This document shows, piece by piece, positions 54,870 through 63,876 of a stretch of 64,000 bases of DNA. A model generated the notes under the pieces. The model was not told the DNA's origin. It was given only the letters and a program-made list of their open reading frames with translations, and made no database searches. Position 1 is the stretch's first letter. Each line of letters starts with the position of its first letter. The stretch is from Deltaproteobacteria bacterium (GTDB lineage Bacteria; Myxococcota_A; UBA9160; UBA4427): contig NZHD01000029.1 of the NCBI GenBank assembly GCA_002691205.1, positions 1 to 64,000 of the forward strand. The letters are read 5' to 3'. The position numbers and the translations under genes are program-made.

Positions 54870-55340
54870 TTACAGACGTTTGTGCATAACGTCCATCAGA
54901 TCGCCAAAACCCTGGCTTCGCCAGAAGGCTTGACCCTCATGATTTCCTTTGGCCACCTCGATTTCCACCCGGCGAGCGCCTGAGGCACGCGCCCACGAAA
55001 GCGCTTCTTCAACCAGCGCACGGCCAATTCCCGAACGCCGAAGCCCCTGACGAACACCCAGATCTGTAATTTCCGCTCGACTCGTCTCAACCATGATGGG
55101 AGGTGAATGGTCGAGGCGTACGATACAAATTCCGGGCAAGTCTCCCGCATCGTCGTAGACAAAAATCTGCGCACTGGGATCACGGAAAAGCCCCAAGATC
55201 AAATTCTTGACCTCGGAGTCCGCATTGGGTCGCATCTCAAAAACGGAATCGATGGCCTCGTGGTGATGGGTAATCGACGTCCAAAGCGCAGCTACGCGGT
55301 CGAGGTCTCGCGGTTGGGCCAAGCGAACATGCCCACTCAT
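54870..55340 (-). CDS. GNAT family N-acetyltransferase
   Basis: 156 aa from ATG 55340 (GGAG upstream; the frame is open to 55385). GNAT motif A is seen in LGVRQGLRRSGIGRALVEEA (the R/Q-x-x-G-x-A acetyl-CoA loop). The end (GNHEGQAFWRSQGF) is the typical strand-helix of motif B. Substrate unknown. Its ATG overlaps the stop of the upstream secreted protein gene (ATGA). Confidence 0.88.
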   Translation of the reverse strand: MSGHVRLAQPRDLDRVAALWTSITHHHEAIDSVFEMRPNADSEVKNLILGLFRDPSAQIFVYDDAGDLPGICIVRLDHSPPIMVETSRAEITDLGVRQGLRRSGIGRALVEEALSWARASGARRVEIEVAKGNHEGQAFWRSQGFGDLMDVMHKRL

Positions 55341-56110
55341 GGAGCGTCTCCTTGACCGGCACCCACATCCATTCGCGTCATCCAAAATTGCCCCTTGAAA
55401 TCTGTGCCTTTCTGATAGGTCCCGGACATCCGGTGCCCGTTCGTGTCTATTTGGTCCGTCGAGAAACGCGTTGTGGCCTCAAGAACCTCTGTGCGAGCCG
55501 ACCCCATCCTGTCGCTTCGGCTGAAAACCGGAAACCCATCACGCAAGCGTATCTCCCAGAGTTCGTGGTAACCCACCATCGAAGCCGAACCTGAGCGAAG
55601 CGCTCCGGCCGACTGCCATCCTTTCGACGGAGAGCCTCGCAAAGATTTTGAACGAGCCGAATAGGAATCGACCTTCAATCCCGCTTTAATCTCTGCGATC
55701 TGATCCGCACTCGGCGACCACACGCCCGGGGAACGAGCCCGTAACCCATCCTCCCTGGACTCATAGCGGCCTTCATTTCGTTTGAATTCCACGTGGGGAA
55801 ACAGCGTCCACCGAAAGCTCTTCCCCACGGATTCAATCTCCCAAATTTGGTCTTCCCATCGGGGTTCGGCGGGGTCGAGATCCGACTCCGGATCCAAGTG
55901 AACCAAGACGTACCATCGACCCAAAAATGGCTCTTGAGCGGACGCCGGGGCACTCTGAGCGTCCACAGGTTGCGCGGTCGAGGTGGCGGCCCAGAGCACA
56001 AGACTCATCACTCCCACAACACACAGATTCAACGTGAGACCTAAGCCCATGAGACCCACCGCGGACTCAGGGGTCCCAAGGCTCGACTTTTCCCAGCGGT
56101 AAAACGGCAA
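55337..56110 (-). CDS. Secreted or membrane-anchored protein of unknown function
   Basis: 257 aa, TTG start with GAGGA seven bases upstream. A hydrophobic segment at about residues 18-42 ends in STAQP: signal peptide or anchor. The mature part begins FLGRWYVLVHLDPESDLDP and is rich in Arg, Asp, Ser and Trp with several short strands; the GRWY start recalls lipocalin-like or calycin proteins, but the rest gives no confirmation. It is coupled to the GNAT gene (ATGA) and divergent from the sigma-54 promoter at 56.27 kb. Confidence 0.65.
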   Translation of the reverse strand: MPFYRWEKSSLGTPESAVGLMGLGLTLNLCVVGVMSLVLWAATSTAQPVDAQSAPASAQEPFLGRWYVLVHLDPESDLDPAEPRWEDQIWEIESVGKSFRWTLFPHVEFKRNEGRYESREDGLRARSPGVWSPSADQIAEIKAGLKVDSYSARSKSLRGSPSKGWQSAGALRSGSASMVGYHELWEIRLRDGFPVFSRSDRMGSARTEVLEATTRFSTDQIDTNGHRMSGTYQKGTDFKGQFWMTRMDVGAGQGDAP

Positions 56111-56271
56111 AAATTTTCCTCATTTGAGACGATCAGGGTCGTTTGACTCACTTTATCCAGAGACCGTCAGGCTAACGAGTAAAAAATGAATCTTCCATTT
56201 TTGGCCGAAAGAGCGGATAATTGGGAGATCTTCTGCCGGTCTAGTGACAAATCTTTGGACCCGAGCTGGAT

Positions 56272-56287
56272 TGGCACATGAATTGCG
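56272..56287 (+). promoter_or_regulatory. Sigma-54 (-24/-12) promoter
   Basis: TGGCAC-ATGAA-TTGC matches the sigma-54 consensus; GG (56273-56274) and GC (56285-56286) are exactly 12 bp apart. Start of transcription is expected about 12 bp past the GC, near 56298, giving a 59-nt leader for ATG 56357. Confidence 0.7.
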
Positions 56288-56299
56288 CTTGTCTCCGGG

Positions 56300-56317
56300 T
56301 GTAGACTTGTGTCTACA
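56300..56317 (+). promoter_or_regulatory. Hairpin / inverted repeat just past the sigma-54 start site
   Basis: Perfect 7-bp inverted repeat TGTAGAC-TTGT-GTCTACA beginning at the predicted transcript 5' end. It could be a 5' stabilising stem-loop or an operator. The GTG at 56309 lies in its loop, which argues against use as a start. Confidence 0.5.
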
Positions 56318-56356
56318 AGCGCACCCCGAAAGAGAACGAAGCCACCCCCCGAAACT

Positions 56357-58387
56357 ATGCTGACCATTTGGATCGTCCACCGAGATGCCAAACACCGCGC
56401 TGCGCTGACCCGAATGGTCGGTGCGGGAGACGGAACCATTTTGGGTGGACCCATGGATCCTATCTTCCAATCCGCGACGCCCCCCAACGTCGTCTTGCTG
56501 GGTCTCTCCGGAGACTTCGAGGAAGAACTCGATTTCGTTCAACGGTTTGGAAACCACTGGCCTGAGGCGGCTTGGATTCTGCTGACTTCGCCCCAAGACC
56601 GAACGGACTCGCAACGCCTTTTCGATACATTGAAGGCCACCCACCTTTCTTATCCACCCGACCCCCTTGAGCTTCGGCGAGCGGTTCGCGTTGGGCTTCG
56701 CAAACGTCGAATCGAACCTCTTTCAAGCCGCTCCACCCGAAAAGGTCTGGGCCAAAAATTTCGGCGATGGTTTAAGAATATCGAGCTCCCCGAATTGGGG
56801 CGCAGTCTCGATCCGAGACTCTCACAAGTTTCGGTGCTCATTCGTGGCGAGCGGGGCACCGGTCGAAGTCTCCTCGCCCGATACATCCACGCTTTTGGAG
56901 GCCGGGCAAACGCTGACTTCATCACAATCCCAACCGAAGGAATTCTGTCCGCCGAAGGCCTCCTCGGCCGGATCAGCGCCATTGCCCAAACCACCCAGTC
57001 TGACTCCGCGGTCCTTTGGCTTGAAGAGGCTGACCAACTGCCCGTTCACGTTCAACGAACACTCAGAGACTGGGTCGAATTCGGCCTTCCTCCAGGATCC
57101 ACTCATTTTTTGAGCCTTCGTTGGATCGCGGGCGCCGGACCCGAAACCGACTTCGATCGAGAACCCGGACTGGATCTGCAACTCACCGAAGTTCTCTCCG
57201 CTCTTTCCATGCAAGTTCCCGCGCTTCGCGACAGACATGGGCACATCCCCGAACTCATCTCCGAGGCGGCCCAAGTCTGGTGTCAAAAACACGGCGAAAC
57301 CACTCGCCATTTCAGTCCGGAAAGTTTGGACTTGCTGTCCTCCTACCCCTGGCCAGGGAACCTGCATGAGCTTGAATCCGTGGTCGGACGGAGCCTCGCT
57401 TTTTCAGCCGCAGACCCCATGCAACCCATTCATCTCCGCTTCCCCAGCGACAGCCACTGGCTCGACCGATTGGAAGGCGAAATCGAGCCCAATCAGTCTC
57501 TACGCTCTGAGCCTGAGCCCCTTGAGACGTACGAAACTCTCTCTGAAGCCACTCTGATCGAGGAGAACGAAGCGATCATCATGGGTGAGCCCGTTCTTGA
57601 ACCGGAGACCATCACCGAAGAACCCCACACCCCGGTGGAAGAACCCCTAGCGGCCGAAGAAGTAGTTCCCGAACCCACCCTCAGCGGTTTCCGATCCACG
57701 GCGAATGAAAAGACCGAAGCCGACCCTAACGAATCAGAGCCTTCTGATTTTCGACGCTTGGTCAATGCCGTGGCCCATGAGGTCCGCAACCCCCTGGTGT
57801 CCATCCGCACATTCTCAGAGCTTTTGCCCGAGCAATACGAAGATCCGGAGTTCAGGGATCAGTTCAGCCAACTGGTCAGGCAAGATGTCAACCGAATTGA
57901 TGCCGCCGTATCTCGTCTCCAAAATATGGTTGAACTCCCAGCCATTCAGTCTGAATCTGTCGATATGGCCCATTTGCTCGACAAACTGCTCGAGGAGCAC
58001 AACGATCAGATCCGAGAGCGCCGATTACTGATCCTGAAAGAATTAGACCACCGATCGCCTCATGTGGTGGGCGACCCTCTGCTTTTGCGAGATGCCTTCA
58101 GCGGCCTCCTCACGCGGACCCTGAACCAAGTCAGTGACGGTGGAGACGTTTACATCGCCTCAAAACACAGCGACAGTCGCCTGGGCGCGAGCCCGTCTCT
58201 TCGGGTGCTCCTGCGATACGCCGTCAGCCACCCCGAAGCCCTCAATCCGAGAGCAAGTCACGAAGATTTAGACGGCATCATGGCTCAAACCATCATTCAA
58301 TCCCTCGGCGGCCGCTTCACCCTCGATACCACCGATGGCGAGGAATGCGTGATCGTCATCGACCTCCCCGCCCCCGCCACAGACTGA
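56357..58387 (+). CDS. Composite regulator: receiver-like, degenerate NtrC-type AAA+, histidine-kinase-like module
   Basis: 676 aa from ATG 56357 (frame open from GTG 56309, inside the hairpin). Residues 1-110 are receiver-like (TIWIVHRDAKHRAALTRMV) but lack the phospho-acceptor Asp. Residues 140-385 follow an NtrC AAA+ domain: Walker A GERGTGRS with Arg170 for Lys, Walker B VLWLEEAD, final YPWPGNLHELESV; the GAFTGA sigma-54 loop is missing. An acidic linker runs 395-460. The DHp box AVAHEVRNPL has His474. The C-terminal domain lacks normal N and G1 boxes (LLTRTLNQV in place of NLLxNA), so ATP binding is doubtful. Followed 82 bp later by an intact NtrC-class gene. Confidence 0.8.
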   Translation: MLTIWIVHRDAKHRAALTRMVGAGDGTILGGPMDPIFQSATPPNVVLLGLSGDFEEELDFVQRFGNHWPEAAWILLTSPQDRTDSQRLFDTLKATHLSYPPDPLELRRAVRVGLRKRRIEPLSSRSTRKGLGQKFRRWFKNIELPELGRSLDPRLSQVSVLIRGERGTGRSLLARYIHAFGGRANADFITIPTEGILSAEGLLGRISAIAQTTQSDSAVLWLEEADQLPVHVQRTLRDWVEFGLPPGSTHFLSLRWIAGAGPETDFDREPGLDLQLTEVLSALSMQVPALRDRHGHIPELISEAAQVWCQKHGETTRHFSPESLDLLSSYPWPGNLHELESVVGRSLAFSAADPMQPIHLRFPSDSHWLDRLEGEIEPNQSLRSEPEPLETYETLSEATLIEENEAIIMGEPVLEPETITEEPHTPVEEPLAAEEVVPEPTLSGFRSTANEKTEADPNESEPSDFRRLVNAVAHEVRNPLVSIRTFSELLPEQYEDPEFRDQFSQLVRQDVNRIDAAVSRLQNMVELPAIQSESVDMAHLLDKLLEEHNDQIRERRLLILKELDHRSPHVVGDPLLLRDAFSGLLTRTLNQVSDGGDVYIASKHSDSRLGASPSLRVLLRYAVSHPEALNPRASHEDLDGIMAQTIIQSLGGRFTLDTTDGEECVIVIDLPAPATD

Positions 58388-58469
58388 AAAACGCTCAATT
58401 CCAGCCGAGCCCTTCTTTCTAACCCGGATCCCATCGGCCAAGTGGCGGCGGTCGTGATACATTCGCAGC

Positions 58470-59840
58470 ATGCCGTCCGTCCTAGTCGTCGATGACGAGC
58501 CCGCTGTCCGTGAATCGTTGCGCATGCTTCTTAAGAAGGAGTGCGACGTGGAAACGGCGGGCAGTGTGGATGCTGCCCTTGAAAAAGTGAGCGGCGCGGT
58601 CCCCGATCTTGTCTTGCTCGATGTCGTCATGCCGGGTCGCAACGGGCTGGAATTTATTCCGGAGCTCCGAAATCTCGGGATCGACTGTCCTGTGATCGTA
58701 CTCACCGCCACAAATACAGTCAGTGTCGCGGTGGAAGCCATGAAGCTCGGCGCCGCCGACTTCGTAACCAAGCCCTTCGAACTCGATGCGCTCCGGCTCA
58801 AAATTCGACAACTGCTTGAACACCAGAGCCTCGCGCAAGAAGTCGTCCGACTCCGAGATGAAGTCGCACAAAGACAACAACTCGGAAAAATGATCGGTCG
58901 CAGTTCTGTCATGCAGGAAGTGTTTCGGACCATTGAACGATTGGTGGAATCCTCGGCCACTGTTCTGATTACCGGTGAAAGTGGCACCGGCAAAGAACTG
59001 GCTGCTCGAGCGATTCACGACCTCTCCGAGCGTAACTCAGGAGCCTTTGTCCCCATCAACTGCGGTGCTATTCCCAGAGAACTCATCGAAAGTGAGCTCT
59101 TCGGCCACGAAGCCGGCGCTTTCACGGGAGCTAAAGAACGCCGAATCGGCCGCTTTCAAGCCGCTTCAGGAGGCACTCTTTTTCTCGATGAGATCGGCGA
59201 ACTGGAGCCAAGCCTCCAAGTCAAACTTCTGCGAGTACTACAAGAGCGAACCATCGAGCCCTTAGGGAGTTCAAAATCGATCCCCGTGGATGTCCGTGTT
59301 CTCGCAGCCACGAACCGCGACCTTGAAGCTGAGATCGAAACCGGCAATTTTCGGTCGGATCTTTATTACCGAATCAACGTCGTGCCCTTAAGTCTCCCAC
59401 CGCTTCGAGAAAGGCGAGAAGATGTGCGCCCCCTCGTCGCCACATTTCTAGCCCGGGTGTTTGAACGAAATAAAGGCTCGGCCTCGGAACATCCTCCTAT
59501 TTCTGATCGGGCTCTCGCCGCTCTGACCGAATATGCGTGGCCCGGAAATGTCAGAGAACTCGAAAATGCCATTGAACATGGACTCGCTATGTGTGCGGGG
59601 GATGAAATCGAAATCGAACATCTTCCCGTTTCGGTGCGACGCTCTGGACGCGCCGAGGCCCTTCGCGAAGATTGGCGAGCGGGTAAACTCGACTTCGACG
59701 AAGTTCTCGCTCGATTTGAGCGAGAACTTCTACGAGAAGCCCTTGAGCGAGAAGATGGAAATCAAACTCGAGCCTCAGCGGCTCTTGGAATTACCCGACG
59801 CGTTTTGAAGCTCAAAATGGACAAATTCGGGCTTAGCTGA
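58470..59840 (+). CDS. Sigma-54-dependent response regulator (NtrC/AtoC class)
   Basis: 456 aa, all parts intact. Receiver 1-118 with Asp8, Asp9, phospho-acceptor Asp51 ([11 protein letters not shown]) and KPF Lys. AAA+ 140-370 with Walker A GESGTGKE (169-176), GAFTGA (216-221), Walker [12 protein letters not shown] and the arginine-containing [10 protein letters not shown]. Fis-type HTH at the end ([20 protein letters not shown]). It should activate sigma-54 RNA polymerase, and the two perfect sigma-54 promoters flanking it (56.27 and 60.10 kb) are obvious candidate targets. The preceding composite protein is its likely signalling partner. Confidence 0.95.
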   Translation: MPSVLVVDDEPAVRESLRMLLKKECDVETAGSVDAALEKVSGAVPDLVLLDVVMPGRNGLEFIPELRNLGIDCPVIVLTATNTVSVAVEAMKLGAADFVTKPFELDALRLKIRQLLEHQSLAQEVVRLRDEVAQRQQLGKMIGRSSVMQEVFRTIERLVESSATVLITGESGTGKELAARAIHDLSERNSGAFVPINCGAIPRELIESELFGHEAGAFTGAKERRIGRFQAASGGTLFLDEIGELEPSLQVKLLRVLQERTIEPLGSSKSIPVDVRVLAATNRDLEAEIETGNFRSDLYYRINVVPLSLPPLRERREDVRPLVATFLARVFERNKGSASEHPPISDRALAALTEYAWPGNVRELENAIEHGLAMCAGDEIEIEHLPVSVRRSGRAEALREDWRAGKLDFDEVLARFERELLREALEREDGNQTRASAALGITRRVLKLKMDKFGLS

Positions 59841-59891
59841 GCCGGTCCCGAGACAGAAACCCATCGCTTGAGCGACTTAAGAACTCTGTAC

Positions 59892-59994
59892 GTGTTGGAA
59901 CGCCGGCACGTCGACGCGCACTTTTGGGAACACTTCAAATATCCCTGTTTTTTCAATGAGTTACACGTGTTCCTTGGAAGCACTGTTCCCGAAC
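59892..59994. promoter_or_regulatory. Cluster of GTTC/GAAC repeats, possible activator sites
   Basis: Within 103 bp: GTTGGAAC (59894-59901 region), GGAACAC (59927-59933), its inverted copy GTGTTCC (59967-59973) and the palindrome GTTC-CC-GAAC (59985-59994). They lie about 100-205 bp upstream of the sigma-54 promoter at 60097, the usual distance for enhancer sites of NtrC-class activators. Confidence 0.4.
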
Positions 59995-60096
59995 GTACGT
60001 GGGCCGGGCCCTTCCGGCACAGGTTGAGTTGACCAGAGGGGCAGAAAAGTCAACGAATTCAATAGATTAAAAGGACCCCTGGTCTCCGCTCCAAGC

Positions 60097-60112
60097 TGGC
60101 ACGGCCTTTGCT
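60097..60112 (+). promoter_or_regulatory. Sigma-54 (-24/-12) promoter before the PilZ gene
   Basis: TGGCAC-GGCCT-TTGCT is a full consensus match; GG (60098-60099) and GC (60110-60111) are 12 bp apart. Predicted transcription start is about 60122-60124, one to three bases before the PilZ ATG at 60125, so the message would be leaderless or nearly so. Confidence 0.7.
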
Positions 60113-60124
60113 TTATCAAGCGCT

Positions 60125-60655
60125 ATGGAGACTTCAACCCTATCCCTCGAAGATCAGAATATCCCAACCCACACCCCTCTCGATGAGTGCCTTGTGGCGC
60201 CCCGATTGAGACCCCAATTCGCACCCGAAGAGGATCATGACCTCGAAGCCGACTTTCCTCCGCGCAAAGAAAAGAGAGAGCACGTTTTCCGCGTCGCGGA
60301 ATACAGCCTTTACCCGCGCAGCCGTCGAGAGCAACGTCGACTCTCGGGCTTCATTCGAAACGAGTCCAGATCCGGACTTTGCTTGGTTTCAAAACAAACG
60401 GAAGGTGTGGGGAGCTGTCTTCGAATCGGGCTTCAGGGCGTCGATGGAATTCCGACTCGGGATGTCCTGGCTCGCGTCGTTTGGGCCCAGCCTCAAACCG
60501 ACGGGAGACACTGGTTGGGGCTGACTCTTCTCGATCAGGTGCCGTCTACCCAAACCGAGGCCATTCGAACTCCTTTCAGCCGAGGGGACCAAAACGAAGC
60601 GTCTCGGCCCGAGTTTCAACCATGGCCACGCAAGCAGCTTCGGGCCGCTTGTTAA
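60125..60655 (+). CDS. PilZ-domain protein
   Basis: 176 aa. A PilZ core spans about residues 58-140: the Arg-rich RSRREQRR (RxxxR) followed by NESRSGLCLVSK (the (N/D)xSxxG motif) are the cyclic-di-GMP-binding signature. The N-terminal 55 residues are acidic then basic and polar; the tail after 145 is Arg/Gln-rich. Single-domain PilZ proteins link c-di-GMP to motility, exopolysaccharide or transcription. ATG 60125 has no SD, and a sigma-54 promoter ends 13 bases upstream. The other in-frame start, GTG near 60194, also lacks an SD. Confidence 0.8.
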   Translation: METSTLSLEDQNIPTHTPLDECLVAPRLRPQFAPEEDHDLEADFPPRKEKREHVFRVAEYSLYPRSRREQRRLSGFIRNESRSGLCLVSKQTEGVGSCLRIGLQGVDGIPTRDVLARVVWAQPQTDGRHWLGLTLLDQVPSTQTEAIRTPFSRGDQNEASRPEFQPWPRKQLRAAC

Positions 60656-60898
60656 AAGTATCCGCGGGGGAGAGTAAGGATTCATGAAGGACCCATTGGG
60701 TCAAGACCGAATCCGAATCCGTGGGGTGGGACCGGTGAATGTATCCTGGGGGGAACATCGCCGGTCTCACTCCAATTTCTCAGCCTCTCAACGCTTCAAA
60801 GCCGGCCTTCTACCCACCTGGCTTGTTCTAAGAACAAAACTTTCTCCGTGAAAGAAGTCTCCCGCGCCGTAGACGAAAAAGCGGGCTAGATTCCCTCT

Positions 60899-61291
60899 AT
60901 GTTCGGCATCGGAATGTGGGAACTGATGATCATCTTCGTGGTGGCGCTTCTGATCTTCGGACCCAAGCGCTTGCCGGAGTTGGCGCGTACGCTTGGGAAG
61001 GGAATGGCGGAGTTTCGCCGGGCCTCCTATGACCTTCGAAATTCATTTAACTTTGACGCCGAACCCCCGCCCACGCCCCCTCGGCCCCCTGAGGCCGGGT
61101 CTCCAGACCCCACCTCCCTTGAGGCTGATCCGGGAAGGCCCGATCAAGTAGTGGACAGCGCGGACCCCTCGGTCAGTTCACCAGAGACCCAAAGCCCCTC
61201 TCTGGCCAAAACAGGCGCCGAGTCTCCCTCCGAAACCTCAAACCCCACCCCTCCCGATGCGACCCAGGATCAGGAAGCAAAAATAAGTTGA
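60899..61291 (+). CDS. tatB: Twin-arginine translocase subunit TatB/TatA type
   Basis: 130 aa. N-terminal membrane helix (residues 4-20, GMWELMIIFVVALLIFG) followed by the PKRLPELARTLGKGMAEFRR amphipathic helix. The long Pro/Ser/Asp-rich tail is disordered. Size and the place before tatC suggest TatB; TatA, or a single bifunctional subunit, is possible since only one such gene is visible. TTGA overlap with tatC. Confidence 0.9.
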   Translation: MFGIGMWELMIIFVVALLIFGPKRLPELARTLGKGMAEFRRASYDLRNSFNFDAEPPPTPPRPPEAGSPDPTSLEADPGRPDQVVDSADPSVSSPETQSPSLAKTGAESPSETSNPTPPDATQDQEAKIS

Positions 61292-62046
61292 TCGACGAGC
61301 CCGCCCCGATCACAGATCACCTGGCCGAATTGCGTCGACGTCTCTTCCGCATTTTGCTGGCCTTAATGGTCTTCACCATTGCCGCCTTTGGGTACGCGGA
61401 AGAAGTTTTTCTTTTTCTCGTCGAGCCCGTTGTTCAGTCCGTTGAAGGAACCGGCACACACCTACAAGCTATTTCACCCACTGAAACTTTTTTTACATAT
61501 CTCAAATGCGCACTGCTCGCGGGCTTTGTTCTCTCACTCCCGGTGACCTTCTGGCAGGTCTGGGCGTTCATCGCTCCTGGCCTCTATGAAAGTGAACGAC
61601 GAACCGTCATCCCGTTCGTTCTCATATCCTCACTTCTCTTCGCCGGAGGAGCCATCTTTGGTTACACGCAGGTTTTTCCACTTGTCTTCGACTTCTTGAG
61701 TAGCTTCGACGACAGCCCCATCATCGAGCAAAACTGGACGATGTCCGCGGTCTTCTCCACCACATCGCGTCTTTTCCTTGCCTTCGGAACCGCCTTTGAA
61801 CTGCCCGTGGTCGTCTTCTTCCTCTCCGTTTCAGGCCTCGTCAGTACGCGCAAGTTGCTCTCGGGCACACCCTATGCGCTATTGGCCATCTTCGTGGTCG
61901 CGGCGGTCCTTACCCCACCAGACCCCATGAGCCAGGTTTTGTTGGCGCTGCCCATGTTCATTCTTTATGTGGTGGGCGTCGCCGTGGCCTGGGTTTTTGA
62001 ACCCAAGCGCAAGCGAAAAGAAATTCAATCGTCCCAAGACGAATAG
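61288..62046 (+). CDS. tatC: Sec-independent translocase TatC
   Basis: 252 aa, six predicted membrane spans. Conserved DHLAELRRRLFRILLALMVF (residues 9-28), PTETFFTYLKCALLAGFVLSLP-like segment and VVAAVLTPPDPMSQVLLALP. It recognises twin-arginine signals. TTG start overlapping the tatB stop. The last 22 bp overlap the convergent CYTH gene. Confidence 0.95.
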   Translation: MIDEPAPITDHLAELRRRLFRILLALMVFTIAAFGYAEEVFLFLVEPVVQSVEGTGTHLQAISPTETFFTYLKCALLAGFVLSLPVTFWQVWAFIAPGLYESERRTVIPFVLISSLLFAGGAIFGYTQVFPLVFDFLSSFDDSPIIEQNWTMSAVFSTTSRLFLAFGTAFELPVVVFFLSVSGLVSTRKLLSGTPYALLAIFVVAAVLTPPDPMSQVLLALPMFILYVVGVAVAWVFEPKRKRKEIQSSQDE

Positions 62047-62492
62047 GGCCGAGTACTGAGTTCGCTGTTGCGATAACGAGGATCAAAACTCAACTCTTCC
62101 CCTAGCCAATCGGGTCGAAAAAAGTCCTGGCTCTCACTCGCTAACTCAATCTCCGCAACGACGAGACCTTGGTTCGCCCCTTCAAAAACATCCACTTCAA
62201 AAACGGAGCCCTGCTCAAGGAGGCGATACCGGGTTTTCTGAATCACGCCGTCGCCGCACAACTCCAAAAGCGATTCAGCGTCGGAACGAGGAATGGAGTA
62301 CTCAAACTCATCGCGAGAAATACCGCGTGTCGGGCCCTTGACCGTGAGCCAAGCTTCGTCTCCCGCCACCCGAATTCGGACGGTGGTGTTTTCATTCTTG
62401 GACAAGTACGCTTGGCGAATCGAAACGCCCATGCCCACCTGCTCCCAGGGGCGTCCAATCACACTGAACTTGCGTTCAATCTCCACAGGCAT
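62025..62492 (-). CDS. CYTH-domain protein
   Basis: 155 aa from ATG 62492 (GTG 62495 also possible). The defining EIERKF is at residues 4-9. Acidic/basic strand pairs follow (VRIRVAGDEAWLTVKGP, DEFEYSIPRSDAESLL, VFEVDVFEGANQGLVVAEIE), the tunnel-lining EXEXK-type residues of triphosphate tunnel metalloenzymes. The family includes tripolyphosphatases and class IV adenylate cyclases; a small single-domain bacterial form is most often a tripolyphosphatase. Product assignment is therefore open. Confidence 0.88.
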   Translation of the reverse strand: MPVEIERKFSVIGRPWEQVGMGVSIRQAYLSKNENTTVRIRVAGDEAWLTVKGPTRGISRDEFEYSIPRSDAESLLELCGDGVIQKTRYRLLEQGSVFEVDVFEGANQGLVVAEIELASESQDFFRPDWLGEELSFDPRYRNSELSTRPYSSWDD

Positions 62493-62533
62493 CACCCGTT
62501 CAGAGTCCTCTGAGTTGGGGATCTCTTCGCTGA

Positions 62534-63820
62534 CTATAGATCGGCGATATCACCAACGCGGTGCATGAGCGCTTGCTCATACTCTCTAAAATCGATGGGC
62601 ACACGGGCTACGCCGGACTCGGAGGCCGCCAAGGCCACAGCGGGTGGGACGTAAAGAAGCACACGTGGATCGAAAGGCTTTGGGATAATGTACTCAGGAC
62701 CAAAGTCAAACGACTCACCCGGGTAAGCCCTCTTCACCACGTCCGGCAGCGCTTCGCCTCGACGGGCCAGCTCGGCCAACGCATGTACGGCCGCTTTCTT
62801 CATCTCTTCATTGATTGCACTCGCACGAACGTCAAGCGCGCCGCGGAAGATAAAAGGAAACCCAAGAACGTTATTGACCTGATTCGGATAATCGGAGCGA
62901 CCCGTCGCGACAATGGCGTCTTTGCGTACGGCCTTCACTTCAGGAGGAGTGATCTCTGGGTCTGGGTTCGCCATCGCAAAAATAATCGGATTAGGCGCCA
63001 TCTTCTTCACCATCTCGGGACTCACAAGGCCCCCCATGGACAGACCCACGAATACGTCAGCGCCCTCAAGCGCATCAGACAAGGTCCGTGCCGAGGTATC
63101 AACGGCAAACTCGGTCTTGTACTCGTTCATGCCCAATTCGCGGCCCTTGTAGATCACGCCGCGGCTATCGGTCATCAAGATATTGTCGGCCGAGGCCCCC
63201 AAGTCCTTATACAACTTCATGCACGCGATGGATGCGGCCCCCGCTCCCGAGACAACAACTCGAATGTCTTCAATTTTCTTGCCTGTAATTTCAAGGGCAT
63301 TGATAAGCGCCGCCGCTGAGATAATCGCTGTCCCATGTTGATCGTCATGAAAAACAGGAATGTCTAGACTCTTCTTCAGTCTCTCCTCGATCACGAAACA
63401 CTCAGGGGCTCGAATATCTTCAAGGTTAATCCCCCCAAAAGTGGGCGCGATTAACTCGCAGGTTCGGATGATCTCTTCGGGGTCAGCGCTATCAATTTCA
63501 ATATCAAAGACGTCGATGTCGGCGAAGCGCTTAAAGAGAACGCCCTTGCCCTCCATCACAGGCTTGCCCGCTAAGGCACCAATGTTTCCAAGACCGAGCA
63601 CCGCGCTGCCGTTGGTAATCACTGCGACCAGATTGCTCTTGGCGGTGTACCGGTAGGCATCATCCGGGTTGCGTTGAATTTCAAGACAAGGGGCCGCCAC
63701 GCCCGGGGTATAAGCCAGAGAAAGATCCTCAGCCGTCACCGTGGGCTTGGTGGGAACCACCTTCAGCTTACCCGGCCGCCCTTCTCCATGATAAGCGAGC
63801 GCCTTGTCCTTAAGACTCAC
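62534..63820 (-). CDS. maeB: Malic enzyme, NAD(P)-dependent decarboxylating
   Basis: 428 aa. Malic enzyme core of the MaeB class: [30 protein letters not shown], the catalytic-Lys [12 protein letters not shown], the Asp-metal site [13 protein letters not shown] and the Rossmann [17 protein letters not shown]. It ends without the phosphotransacetylase-like C-terminal domain of E. coli MaeB, so it is the short, about 430-residue form. Converts malate to pyruvate, CO2 and NAD(P)H. GTG start preceded by AGGGGA. Together with acs and glcDEF it belongs to acetate/two-carbon metabolism, but not in one operon. Confidence 0.93.
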   Translation of the reverse strand: MSLKDKALAYHGEGRPGKLKVVPTKPTVTAEDLSLAYTPGVAAPCLEIQRNPDDAYRYTAKSNLVAVITNGSAVLGLGNIGALAGKPVMEGKGVLFKRFADIDVFDIEIDSADPEEIIRTCELIAPTFGGINLEDIRAPECFVIEERLKKSLDIPVFHDDQHGTAIISAAALINALEITGKKIEDIRVVVSGAGAASIACMKLYKDLGASADNILMTDSRGVIYKGRELGMNEYKTEFAVDTSARTLSDALEGADVFVGLSMGGLVSPEMVKKMAPNPIIFAMANPDPEITPPEVKAVRKDAIVATGRSDYPNQVNNVLGFPFIFRGALDVRASAINEEMKKAAVHALAELARRGEALPDVVKRAYPGESFDFGPEYIIPKPFDPRVLLYVPPAVALAASESGVARVPIDFREYEQALMHRVGDIADL

Positions 63821-63876
63821 TGAAAGTTCCCCTGAAAATCCGCACTAAACGGTAGAAGGCTCCAAAAACATCGGAA

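Noticed and set aside
59762-59983. 73-codon minus-strand frame at the end of the NtrC-class gene
   Set aside because: Overlaps the conserved HTH-coding end, no SD and no resemblance to known proteins.
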